This document shows positions 9,991 through 18,095 of a DNA stretch of 64,000 bases, piece after piece. Location: contig NZ_KB235896.1 in the NCBI RefSeq assembly GCF_000332135.1, forward strand, positions 744,001 through 808,000, given 5' to 3'. Position numbers and translations under genes: made by a program. The number at the start of each line of letters is the position of its first letter. Position 1 is the stretch's first letter. The notes under the pieces were generated by a model, which saw only the letters and a program-made list of their open reading frames with translations, searched no databases and was not told where the DNA came from. The stretch is from Anabaena sp. PCC 7108 (lineage in GTDB: Bacteria; Cyanobacteriota; Cyanobacteriia; Cyanobacteriales; Nostocaceae).

Positions 9991-10035
9991 GCAGCTATTT
10001 GATCAACTTGTCAAACAAGTTGATCAAATAGCTGC
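9991..10035 (-). terminator. Perfect 20-bp hairpin spanning the nucleoside hydrolase stop codon
   Basis: Two perfect 20-bp arms (9991-10010 and 10016-10035) are separated by only five bases. The loop holds the TGA stop of the gene, and the 5' arm encodes its last residues. No T-run follows, so it is not a standard Rho-independent terminator. It may stabilise the mRNA 3' end, stall transcription or mark a short inverted duplication. Confidence 0.6.
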
Positions 10036-10997
10036 ATAAACCGTTCCCTATCCACATCCAAACAAGCATCTACATTAGGTGGATTCGTTTTTTCATCGCG
10101 GCGATCGCGTCGATCTGCTAGTGACATTCCTGTCGTAAATCTTCCTTGAGTTTCAACCATCATATATAGCGATTCTGTAGTTACTAAACTCGGATCAATT
10201 GCCACCGCCATTGCCAAAGGATCGTGTAAATAACAGCCATAAAAGCCTTCATGATCACGATAAAAAGCCATATAAATTTCGGTGCAGTCGGCAATAAACT
10301 GAGAAACTTTTGTCGGACGACGCTGTAAATTATCTTCAACAATTTGACGAGACAAGGGGGCTTTCATCGCCACATCTAAACCCACTAAAGTGAGAGGAAT
10401 TCCCGACTCCATCACAATTTGAGCCGCATCAGGATCGACAAAAAAGTTAAATTCAGCAGCGGCTGTAATATTTCCGGGTACAGTCACAGCCCCACCCATG
10501 ATGACAATTGTCCCTACTTTTTGCATGGTTGCACTATCTTTTTGAATCGCTGTTGCCAGATTCGTGAGCGGTCCTAATGCAACAATGGTCAAACTCTCGC
10601 CGTACTCTTGGGCTGCCTTCAGCAGTACATCAATCGCCTTCTCTTCCGATGGCTTTATAGTCAGTTGAGGATAGCGGGGTGTACCATCAGCTTCCTGAAA
10701 GCGATCAAGTTCACCCAAACCATCAGCCCCATGAATTCCTGCGGCATTAAAGGTTGGTTTGATCAGAGGCTTTTCACAACCTTTGGCAACTATAGGGAAT
10801 GTATCGGGTTCAACAATACTGACTACACGCAAGACATTATTCGCCGCCTGATCAACATTAATATTGCCAGCCACAACAGTGACGGCTTTCAAGTCTAATT
10901 GCGGTGAATTTAAGGCCATAATCAGAGCCAAGGCATCATCAACACCTCCGTCCGTGTCTATTATTACTGGTATAGTTTGATTTTGAAGAGATATCAT
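10011..10997 (-). CDS. Nucleoside hydrolase (inosine/uridine-preferring type)
   Basis: A 328-residue protein of the IunH/RihA family, which hydrolyses the N-glycosidic bond of ribonucleosides to free base and ribose. The calcium-binding aspartate cluster is clear in VIIDTDGGVDDALAL near residues 10-25, and NFFVDPDAAQIV (near 185) and CYLHDPLAMAV (near 255) are further family motifs. Length is normal. No signal peptide is visible, so a cytoplasmic enzyme is likely. It lies next to a 5'-nucleotidase, so nucleotide to nucleoside to base is a plausible two-step salvage or degradation route. Substrate preference cannot be read from the sequence. Confidence 0.92.
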   Translation of the reverse strand: MISLQNQTIPVIIDTDGGVDDALALIMALNSPQLDLKAVTVVAGNINVDQAANNVLRVVSIVEPDTFPIVAKGCEKPLIKPTFNAAGIHGADGLGELDRFQEADGTPRYPQLTIKPSEEKAIDVLLKAAQEYGESLTIVALGPLTNLATAIQKDSATMQKVGTIVIMGGAVTVPGNITAAAEFNFFVDPDAAQIVMESGIPLTLVGLDVAMKAPLSRQIVEDNLQRRPTKVSQFIADCTEIYMAFYRDHEGFYGCYLHDPLAMAVAIDPSLVTTESLYMMVETQGRFTTGMSLADRRDRRDEKTNPPNVDACLDVDRERFMQLFDQLV

Positions 10998-11075
10998 CTT
11001 AATTAATCCTCCAATTAATTGATTTCAAGGTCATGTAAATCATGGATAGACAAAGCCAACAATTAAAAAACATCT

Positions 11076-11375
11076 CTATTTGTAAACTAATCGTCCTTCG
11101 ATATGACTGTTAAGATTTTGATGATGGCTCAAGTATTCTTCCAAGACATCCTGATAATTAGTGGCAATTACTTTGGGGTCGGCTAATTTTGTTAATTCTG
11201 CATGGGTAATGCCTAAATTCTGAGCCGAATTTTGGTAACGATAGCCATCCATACAAATAGTGTAATGTTGATTGTCTTGTACAGCTTGTTCCTTAATGCT
11301 TAAGGATTCCAGGCTATGCAGGGCATCATTATAAACTGCTTTAATGCCTTGGTTGACCTGAAAGAAAATACTCAC
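11076..11375 (-). CDS. 5'-nucleotidase, C-terminal fragment after a frameshift
   Basis: A 99-residue frame overlapping the end of the upstream frame. It continues the C-terminal domain of the 5'-nucleotidase (QVNQGIKAVYNDAL, then DGYRYQNSAQNLGIT), the part that normally recognises the nucleotide base. Its apparent start (a GTG giving MSIFF) has no good ribosome binding site. One base too many in the T4CT3 run on the coding strand (11361-11369 on the plus strand) accounts for the split: removing one T gives a continuous product. It could be a sequencing error, a recent mutation or a slip site. It is not an independent gene. Confidence 0.75.
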   Translation of the reverse strand: MSIFFQVNQGIKAVYNDALHSLESLSIKEQAVQDNQHYTICMDGYRYQNSAQNLGITHAELTKLADPKVIATNYQDVLEEYLSHHQNLNSHIEGRLVYK

Positions 11376-12561
11376 TTTGACCCTCTATGCGGTTTTCCGG
11401 TCTCATAATATGGGCAAATATCTGGGTTAAGTGAACCCCAGTCACTCGAAATTTATGAAGAGTATCTTGATAAGGGAAAACGGTTTTCAGATCACTCAAA
11501 GTTACTGGCGGTCCTAATTCTTGTCCTCGGATTGAACCACTGGCAACAAAAACCACATCTAAACTATCAAGTTGAGCAAAAATATCAGCGATTAAGTTTC
11601 CCAATTCAGTTTCTTGTTCACGCTTGGGATGGGTCATTTTATGGGCTAATCTTCCAATCAAGCGATTATACTTGCGGTCTACATCTTCTTTGAACGAAGC
11701 AATCAGCTTTTCGATTTCGAGATCAGGCAGAGCCAGATTATTATCAACTGGAAGCAGTTGCCATTTCCATTCAACGATGCTATTCGTATCGTCATCAACT
11801 ACAATATCAAAACGTCCGATCTGGTCTGTCCCTACTCCGGCTTGGGCAATCAGAATATTATTAACTTCGGCTGGTTGTTCTAAAAATGTATGGGAATGTC
11901 CGCCGATAATCATATCCACACCCCATTCTGGATCTAGCATTGCTGCCAGTTTTTTATCCTCTTCAAAACCTATGTGGGTGAGGATAACGGTTAAGTCAAT
12001 ATCATCATTTTTGTAGGCGTTGCAAATCTTACCAATTTCTGATGCCGCATCTTCTAAATTAATAAAAGTGCCAATATTCCTATCACGTTTTAATGTTCTC
12101 AGAGCTTCTTCTGTGACAATTCCGATGAACATAATATCGAATCCATCAACATTGAGGATAATGTATGGATTCATCAAGCGGCGGTTATACTTTTTAATGT
12201 ATAAATTGGCATTAACTATGGGAAAATTTGCCATCTTTTCCAGGAATAATAAGTGAGGCAACCCATAATCTAATTCGTGGTTTCCCAAGGTAACGACATC
12301 AGGAGCCAGGTAATTCATAATTTCTATGGTGGAAATCCCTTGGTATTCCGAATCAATCGTCGAGCCTTGGAGCATATCACCAGCAATAACAAACAGCACG
12401 TTTTTCTCGTCCCGACGCACCTGATTGATATATCCAGAAAGTAGGGACATACCACCAATAACATGACCCTCTTCAAGACCTGTAGCCTCTGCTAAAAAGT
12501 CGCCATGCATATCATTTGAATGTAAGATTGTGAACTTTTTAAACCGTTCGGTGAGTGTCAT
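11341..12561 (-). CDS. 5'-nucleotidase/metallophosphatase, N-terminal part (frameshifted)
   Basis: 406 residues covering the calcineurin-like metallophosphatase domain of the UshA/5'-nucleotidase family. Metal ligands are visible in ILHSNDMHGDF near residue 15, VIAGDMLQGS near 60, TLGNHELDYG near 95 and IIGGHSHTF near 220. The C-terminal domain starts near residue 310 but is cut after SEYF by a frameshift and continues in the next frame. There is no obvious signal peptide, unlike periplasmic UshA. The joined product would be about 490 residues. It lies 58 bases downstream of the NADPH oxidase gene, in the same direction. Confidence 0.85.
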   Translation of the reverse strand: MTLTERFKKFTILHSNDMHGDFLAEATGLEEGHVIGGMSLLSGYINQVRRDEKNVLFVIAGDMLQGSTIDSEYQGISTIEIMNYLAPDVVTLGNHELDYGLPHLLFLEKMANFPIVNANLYIKKYNRRLMNPYIILNVDGFDIMFIGIVTEEALRTLKRDRNIGTFINLEDAASEIGKICNAYKNDDIDLTVILTHIGFEEDKKLAAMLDPEWGVDMIIGGHSHTFLEQPAEVNNILIAQAGVGTDQIGRFDIVVDDDTNSIVEWKWQLLPVDNNLALPDLEIEKLIASFKEDVDRKYNRLIGRLAHKMTHPKREQETELGNLIADIFAQLDSLDVVFVASGSIRGQELGPPVTLSDLKTVFPYQDTLHKFRVTGVHLTQIFAHIMRPENRIEGQSEYFLSGQPRH

Positions 12562-12619
12562 AGTCTTTTATCTCAAAAAGCCCGATTTTTGTTGTTATGA
12601 TTGTACTGAAGAATAGTGG

Positions 12620-14629
12620 CTAGAAGTTTTCTTTTCTATAGCCAAATCCGTATTTTGTGCAAAGACTCTTCAACTGTGTCGATAGTCCAGGCGGTCCACA
12701 GAAAAATACATCGATTTTATGGGGTGCGTGTTGTTTTGCTAAGTCACGGAAAATTTCATCCCAATCTGGACGACCGGTTTTTGTCCGGCTTTTTAAACCT
12801 GTAATCAAATCTACCTTTGTCCGAGAATGTAACAAATCCATCGCCACAAATAGAGTGCTAGACTTCATGTCTGACTTTTGCTGTGCGCCTGTAAGGTATA
12901 AGTTGATATCAAAGAGTTTGTTAGTGTCTTCGATTTCGATTTGTGATAATAATTCTACAAACCATTCAAAGGCTTTTTGTTCTCGATTGAGCCAGAAAAA
13001 ATGGACTTTCTTCAAATTGATGTTAGAAGAATTATGTTGATTACGATACAAAATACTTTTCAGAATCGAAGCAAAGGGAGTTACACCAATACCAGCACCG
13101 ATTAACACCGCATATTTAGATTCAAAAATATGTGTACTTGGTGTTCCATAAGGTCCATCTAAATAAACCGGAACTCCCTGCTCAGGTTGACTACTATCTG
13201 AACGTATCCATTCTTCTCTTTGCTCTCGAAAAAGTTGATATAACTTACCAGTCCAACTTCCTGCTGCGCGGATATGTAAAGATAAGACATCTGGTCTTTC
13301 CGGGGCGCTACTAATTGTAAATGGATGCCATTCAAAGTTAGAAATACTGGGACATTTTATAAATAAATAATCCCCTGGTTGATATTTGAAAGAGGCTGGA
13401 CGTTGCACTTCTAAACCTAACACTTTAGAAGGCAGTAAGGAGGCATTAACTACAAATGTTGCGTCTTTTGTAGCCCGCCAACGGATCACTAATTCAATCA
13501 CAAATCCCAACACAGGGAATAACACCCACTGCCAAAATACTGGCCCATGAATTAATGCCAGAATAAACCACAAACCATAACCCAGATGAGCTATATAAAA
13601 AAGCGCAAATTTCCCTCCTTGTCGGATAGGTGCTTGCGCTGTTACCCACATAATGGTGAAAACTATCAGGAGTAAAAATCCTGATAAACCAGCTTTCGTC
13701 CCCAATAAACTTTGGAGAAAGGGCGCAGGTAAGGTGGTGTAATTGAGAAAATGTGCGGACGTATGCACAATTGCCAAGGCAAACATGACTTGACCTATTA
13801 ATTTATGAAATTCGATGCTTTCATCTATGGGTAAATAGTCGTTAAGGCTACTTTTGCGAAGCCAAGTCATAAAATGCCGTAGCATGGGGATGAGAATTAG
13901 CGCCCCATTGAAGTTAAGTGTTGCACCACAACCTCTGGCAATTTGAACATATACATTTTTGCCTAAATCTGCATATCGATCAACTGCCCCGAAGAAAAGA
14001 AATATATTAACAGCAACATAGAGGGACAAGAAAGCTATTTTGACCCAATTGTTTTGAATATAATGCTTGATGTGGTCTTTTTTTGTCCGCTTGTTTTCTA
14101 AAGTAGTTACTGTTTGAGAGTTTTGCTTGTGAGGTCTGAGCCAGCTAACAGGGCTAACTGTCATTGCTTCAATTAAATCAGGAAATTTCCCTATTAAACT
14201 TTTAAATTCTGCAAAAGAAATTGCCCCGCTGTTATCGGTGTCAGCTTCTAGAAACAATATATCGACTAAATCGTTAATTTGTTCTGGTTTGAAACTGAGA
14301 TTATTTTCATTAAGGCTGGCAGTAATTAAATGAGCAATTTCTGATTTTTCAATGGAATCATCTCCGTTGATATCATGTAATTGATAAGCAAATTTTAGTT
14401 TATCTTCTGTAGTGGCAAAAACCAGGTTTTCTACAGTTGTCAAAAATTCTTCTATTTTAATAGTGCCACTGCTATCAATATCGAATATAGCAAAAAGCCT
14501 ATCAGCAAAATATTCGTCTTTTAGTCCTAAAGCTTTTTTAAATTCTTTCTGATCAACTTGTTTGTCTTCTCCGGCAATTTTGGTAAAGACTTGTCGTAAT
14601 TCGTCTAAGGTTTGTCTTGGAGTTGCCAT
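12620..14629 (-). CDS. NOX5-like NADPH oxidase with N-terminal EF-hands
   Basis: 669 residues with the full NOX5 layout. About 160 residues hold four EF-hand positions (a degenerate one, then DIDSSGTIKIEE, HDINGDDSIEKS and DTDNSGAISFAE). A six-helix ferric-reductase domain at ~190-400 carries the paired haem histidines (HKLIG...VHTSAH and YIAHLG...LIHGP). An FAD domain with HPFTISSAPE and an NADPH domain with GAGIGVTPFAS and FFCGPPG follow. The chain ends on Phe, as expected of NOX enzymes. It would move electrons from NADPH across the membrane to O2, making superoxide under calcium control. Cylindrospermum stagnale has a well-studied NOX5 of this class. It is the first gene of the minus-strand run, 191 bases from a divergent LysR gene. 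Confidence 0.92.
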   Translation of the reverse strand: MATPRQTLDELRQVFTKIAGEDKQVDQKEFKKALGLKDEYFADRLFAIFDIDSSGTIKIEEFLTTVENLVFATTEDKLKFAYQLHDINGDDSIEKSEIAHLITASLNENNLSFKPEQINDLVDILFLEADTDNSGAISFAEFKSLIGKFPDLIEAMTVSPVSWLRPHKQNSQTVTTLENKRTKKDHIKHYIQNNWVKIAFLSLYVAVNIFLFFGAVDRYADLGKNVYVQIARGCGATLNFNGALILIPMLRHFMTWLRKSSLNDYLPIDESIEFHKLIGQVMFALAIVHTSAHFLNYTTLPAPFLQSLLGTKAGLSGFLLLIVFTIMWVTAQAPIRQGGKFALFYIAHLGYGLWFILALIHGPVFWQWVLFPVLGFVIELVIRWRATKDATFVVNASLLPSKVLGLEVQRPASFKYQPGDYLFIKCPSISNFEWHPFTISSAPERPDVLSLHIRAAGSWTGKLYQLFREQREEWIRSDSSQPEQGVPVYLDGPYGTPSTHIFESKYAVLIGAGIGVTPFASILKSILYRNQHNSSNINLKKVHFFWLNREQKAFEWFVELLSQIEIEDTNKLFDINLYLTGAQQKSDMKSSTLFVAMDLLHSRTKVDLITGLKSRTKTGRPDWDEIFRDLAKQHAPHKIDVFFCGPPGLSTQLKSLCTKYGFGYRKENF

Positions 14630-14698
14630 TGTTTCTTTTATTTATAAGAGTTATTTATTTCTCAATGGAGCTTAGTAATCCTATTGTTAATTTCCATC

Positions 14699-14719
14699 GT
14701 TGAGTTATTGATATTCAAC
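14699..14719. promoter_or_regulatory. Candidate LysR operator between NOX and LysR genes
   Basis: An inverted repeat, GTTGA-N11-TCAAC, lies in the 191-base divergent intergenic region. LysR-type regulators usually bind dyads of about this spacing between their own gene and the target gene. The innermost bases are A...T rather than the classical T-N11-A, so this is only a candidate. Confidence 0.35.
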
Positions 14720-14820
14720 AGATGATATTTCTAATAATTCAGCATAATAAAATACATAAGTAAAGTCTAATGCCTTATAATCATGGCAGTTATAACTTTT
14801 AGGCATACCCCACAGAATTC

Positions 14821-15738
14821 ATGGAATTACGCCATCTTAAATATTTCGTGGCTGTTGCGGAAAACCTCAATTTTAGTCGTGCTGCTACGCAATTGTATAT
14901 TTCACAACCTGCCTTAAGCCGTCAAATAAAAAATCTTGAAGATGAACTGACTGTTATCCTCTTTATCCGACAATCGGATGGGTTGAAACTCACTGACGCT
15001 GGAAAATTTTTTTTGGAACAAGCCAGAGATATTTTGAATCGCAGTAATATTGCTATTCAAACCATCAAGAATAATTACACAAATACAAATGAGCCTTTAG
15101 TGGTTGGCTATATTCCAACTATCTTGCAGAGTTTTTTAGGTGAAGCCTTACATTGTTTTGGATCTGCCTATCCTGACATTGTTGTACGTTTTCAGGAGAT
15201 GCCCCCTAGTGACCAAGTGAAGGCGTTGCGGAATAGGACGATTGATATTGCTTTTATGGGTAATCCACCGGATGATTTAGAACCAGAGTTTATAGTTAAA
15301 TGCGTTAAGGAAGTTGTAATTGATGCTCTCATACCAGATACCCATTTATTAGCATCTCGTTCTTCAATTAATTTAATGGAACTTGCATCTGAAAAATTTA
15401 TTGGGATGTCTGAAAAAACGTTTCCAGGACGGAATAATCGTATTCGTGATACTTGTTATCAAGCTGGTTTCATACCGAATATCCATCTGTTTGCTGATAG
15501 TCATGCTTCTATGATTGCTCTTGTTGCATCAGGGCAAGGGGTAGCAGTAATGCCACGAGAGGCAAGTGCATTGCCTCATCCTAAAGTTGTATTTATGCCT
15601 CTTCACCATCCCATATACTACGCCCGATCAACTGCGGTATGGAGCAAAGAAAGATTTTCTCAATCTTTAGATAAATTCCTCAAAATTCTCTTTGAGAATG
15701 ATAAAATTCCTAAAACTTTAAAAATTCCTGCCCTATAA
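14821..15738 (+). CDS. LysR-family transcriptional regulator
   Basis: 305 residues, the family's usual length. The N-terminal winged helix is clear (MELRHLKYFVAVAENLNFSR, then QPALSRQIKNLE), and a two-lobed co-inducer-binding domain follows from ~residue 90. The motif FQEMPPSDQVKALRNRTIDIAF resembles the CatM/BenM/CbnR branch. It is divergent from the NADPH oxidase and the downstream minus-strand genes, the usual geometry for control of that transcript. The inducing ligand is unknown. Confidence 0.9.
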   Translation: MELRHLKYFVAVAENLNFSRAATQLYISQPALSRQIKNLEDELTVILFIRQSDGLKLTDAGKFFLEQARDILNRSNIAIQTIKNNYTNTNEPLVVGYIPTILQSFLGEALHCFGSAYPDIVVRFQEMPPSDQVKALRNRTIDIAFMGNPPDDLEPEFIVKCVKEVVIDALIPDTHLLASRSSINLMELASEKFIGMSEKTFPGRNNRIRDTCYQAGFIPNIHLFADSHASMIALVASGQGVAVMPREASALPHPKVVFMPLHHPIYYARSTAVWSKERFSQSLDKFLKILFENDKIPKTLKIPAL

Positions 15739-15801
15739 ATAAAAAAATATAATTATATTAGTAATACATTTGTAAAAACACTATTTTATTTTTTATCTAT
15801 T

Positions 15802-15907
15802 TATAGTATTTCCTAATCTAATGAGGTACAAACTTATCTGTGTTTATCTACGTCCATCTGCGGTTAATTCTTTCTTCTTGTACCTCACTTGCATGGCAAT
15901 TGCTATA
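15802..15907. repeat. MITE-like element, family B, copy 1
   Basis: About 106 bp with long imperfect inverted ends. The left end begins TATAGTATTTCC and continues to ATGAGGTACAA; the right end has TTGTACCTCACTTGC and finishes ATTGCTATA. The same ends occur at 17992-18087. There is no coding sequence. Confidence 0.65.
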
Positions 15908-15974
15908 TACCTAGGACTTAATTCTTGACCGAGATATTTATTAGTCATCTCCAAATTTATTACAGGGTAAAACT

Positions 15975-16123
15975 GGCGTTGCTGAATAAGGGGATGATTG
16001 AGGCTGACGCGGGGACGCGGGGATACTGAGACGCGGGGACGCGGGGACGCGGAGAATTTTTTTTGATAAGTGATTAGGCGGACTTGATATTAAATGTTGA
16101 TTTAAATTTATGCATCAGAACGC
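15975..16123. repeat. GGCGTTGC element with 8-mer tandem repeats
   Basis: The left end (GGCGTTGCTGAATAA) matches the left end of the element at 43836-44028, and both share GATTGAGGCTGA and GTGATTAGGC. The right end is poorly preserved (near ATGCATCAGAACGC). Inside, at 16005-16052, the octamer GGACGCGG is repeated about five times. It lies ~110 bp upstream of the gdhA start. Confidence 0.5.
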
Positions 16124-16231
16124 TAATAAAACTGTAATAAAAACTACAAAATTGACATCTTCTTAAAAAAAGAGGGTAAGCTAATCATATAAATCCGGTT
16201 CACGAACATAGCGTGATGAGGAGTAAATGAT

Positions 16232-17521
16232 ATGGTGACAACGTCGCGTCCAGTCTGGGAAAATCACTCTCCAGCACATATTTGCCCATTTGACCAAGCT
16301 TGTAGTTATTTAGAATGGGCTGCGAAAGAATTAAAACTTGATCCTGGTTTAGTAGAAATACTTAGCCATCCCCGAAAAGTTGTGACAGTTTCCATTCCGG
16401 TAAAAATGGATAATGGCGAAGTGCGAGTTCTCGCTGGACATCGAGTCCAACATTCTGATATTTTAGGCCCATATAAAGGTGGAATTCGATACCATCAGGC
16501 TGTAACACTGCGGGAAGTTTCAGCTTTAGCAATGTTAATGACCTGGAAATGTGCGTTGTTGGGTATTCCCTATGGTGGTGCTAAGGGTGGAATTCCTATA
16601 GATCCTAAACAGTACAGTGTGGGGGAATTAGAACGCATTAGCCGCCGTTATATTAGTGAGTTAATTAAAGATATTGGTCCTTCCGTAGATATACCCGCGC
16701 CAGATATGGGTACTTCTGCCCGTGAAATGGCCTGGATGATGGATACTTATTCTGTTAATGTTGGTCATTCTGTACCAGGTGTGGTGACTGGTAAGCCGCT
16801 TTCTGTTGGTGGTTCTCTGGGAAGGGAAATGGCTACGGGAAGGGGTGTAATGATTATTATCCGTGAAGCACTAGCAGATCAAGGTAAATCCCTTGAAGGT
16901 GTGCGAGTTGCGATTCAGGGATTCGGTAATGTGGGCGGAGCTGCGGCTGAATTATTACACGCAGCCGGAGCAAAAATTATTGCTGTTTCCAGTGGTGCTG
17001 GAGGTGTATTTTCGGAAGTTGGTCTTGATATTCCGGCTTTGAAAGCCTACGCTGCTGAAAACCGCAGAAGTGTTGTCGGTTTCCCCCAAGCTACACCAAT
17101 TAGTAATGCAGATTTACTGACTTTACCTTGTGATGTCTTGATTCCCGCAGCTTTGGAAAATCAAATCACTGAGGAAAATGTTTATCAAATACAAGCGCAG
17201 TTTATTGCTGAAGCTGCTAATGGACCTGTGACATTGGAAGCTAACCAAGTCCTAGAAGCCCGTGGTGTAACGGTGTTACCGGATATTTTAGCTAATGCTG
17301 GGGGTGTAGTGGTGAGTTATTTGGAATGGGTACAGGGGCTTTCTTACCTGTTCTGGGATGAAGAAAGAGTGAACCGAGAAATGGAATATTTAATGGTACA
17401 GGCTTACCGTAAGGTGATTGAACAGTCGAAAGCAAGGCAGGTTAATCTGCGATTAGCTGCTTATACTTTAGGTGTAGGTAGAGTCGCACAAGCTTTGACT
17501 GACAGGGGTTTGTATCCTTAG
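16232..17521 (+). CDS. gdhA: Glutamate dehydrogenase (Glu/Leu/Phe/Val family)
   Basis: 429 residues. It interconverts glutamate with 2-oxoglutarate and ammonium. The dimerisation domain contains GPYKGGIRYH near residue 80 and the catalytic-Lys segment IPYGGAKGGI near 115. The Rossmann domain from ~200 has AIQGFGNVGGAAAELL. The size fits the hexameric ~45-50 kDa enzymes. GAGGAG lies 7-8 bases before the ATG. It is a single gene with repeats on both sides. Whether NAD or NADP is preferred cannot be judged by eye, and leucine/phenylalanine dehydrogenase activity is a less likely alternative. Confidence 0.9.
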   Translation: MVTTSRPVWENHSPAHICPFDQACSYLEWAAKELKLDPGLVEILSHPRKVVTVSIPVKMDNGEVRVLAGHRVQHSDILGPYKGGIRYHQAVTLREVSALAMLMTWKCALLGIPYGGAKGGIPIDPKQYSVGELERISRRYISELIKDIGPSVDIPAPDMGTSAREMAWMMDTYSVNVGHSVPGVVTGKPLSVGGSLGREMATGRGVMIIIREALADQGKSLEGVRVAIQGFGNVGGAAAELLHAAGAKIIAVSSGAGGVFSEVGLDIPALKAYAAENRRSVVGFPQATPISNADLLTLPCDVLIPAALENQITEENVYQIQAQFIAEAANGPVTLEANQVLEARGVTVLPDILANAGGVVVSYLEWVQGLSYLFWDEERVNREMEYLMVQAYRKVIEQSKARQVNLRLAAYTLGVGRVAQALTDRGLYP

Positions 17522-17731
17522 TTATACAGTAGCGTTCAGTGTTCAGTATTGGTTTAGCATTGCTAAATCCGTACAAATGTAAATGTAGAGACGTTCCAGG
17601 GAATTTCTCTACACTTACAAAAGAAGGGAACTCTTAACAGGGAACTCTTAACAGTGAACAGTGAACAAATAAAAAACTAAAGTTTAAGAGTTTAAAGCTC
17701 AGTCAAAAAAAGGATGTTTTTACAAGGAGAG

Positions 17732-17789
17732 TGACACGAAAAAAACAGTGTCATTATTTCAATCTCATGTTTTTAAACATGAGTTTTTT
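17732..17789 (+). terminator. Hairpin plus Rho-independent terminator downstream of gdhA
   Basis: At 17764-17783 an inverted repeat CTCATGTTT/AAACATGAG is followed by six Ts, a standard terminator. A shorter stem TGACAC/GTGTCA lies just before it (17732-17753). They are ~210-270 bases after the gdhA stop, so they may end a long 3' UTR or a separate small RNA. Confidence 0.6.
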
Positions 17790-17857
17790 CTGTTAAGAGT
17801 TGCTTCCTGTTCCCTCTGAAATTTACTAATTTTTCATCACGCTTAGGGCTGGAATTG

Positions 17858-17955
17858 TATAGCAGGTGACAGGTGACAGGTGACAGTCTGAAGAGTCTTT
17901 TGGTGTCTAGGTTTTATAATCAGTTTGTGTCCTAACCGCCCTGTCCGTTGCTATA
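17858..17955. repeat. MITE-like element, family C, copy 1 (with heptamer tract)
   Basis: 98 bp between TATAGCAGG and TTGCTATA. It starts with three GGTGACA heptamers and contains AAGAGTCTTTTGGTGT, TTTATAATCA and TCCTAACCGCCCTGTC. The same blocks in the same order occur at 63892-63996. It is noncoding. Confidence 0.7.
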
Positions 17956-17991
17956 GCGAATTTATGTGAGAAATTTTAGTTTTGATTTCGA

Positions 17992-18087
17992 TATAGCAAT
18001 TCCCATTCTAGTGAGATACAAGCATTAATAATTAAACGCAGATAACCGCAGATAATTTTGTACTTCATTAGAGTAGGAAATGCTATA
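17992..18087. repeat. MITE-like element, family B, copy 2
   Basis: 96 bp. The left end TATAGCAATTCCCATTCTAG and the right end GAGTAGGAAATGCTATA are imperfect inverted repeats of about 30 bp, matching the ends at 15802-15907. It lies next to the family C element at 17858-17955. Confidence 0.7.
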
Positions 18088-18095
18088 AGACAAGA

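Noticed and set aside
11624-12016. 130-residue plus-strand frame opposite the 5'-nucleotidase gene
   Set aside because: Shadow of the real coding strand; low-complexity Ser/Ile composition.
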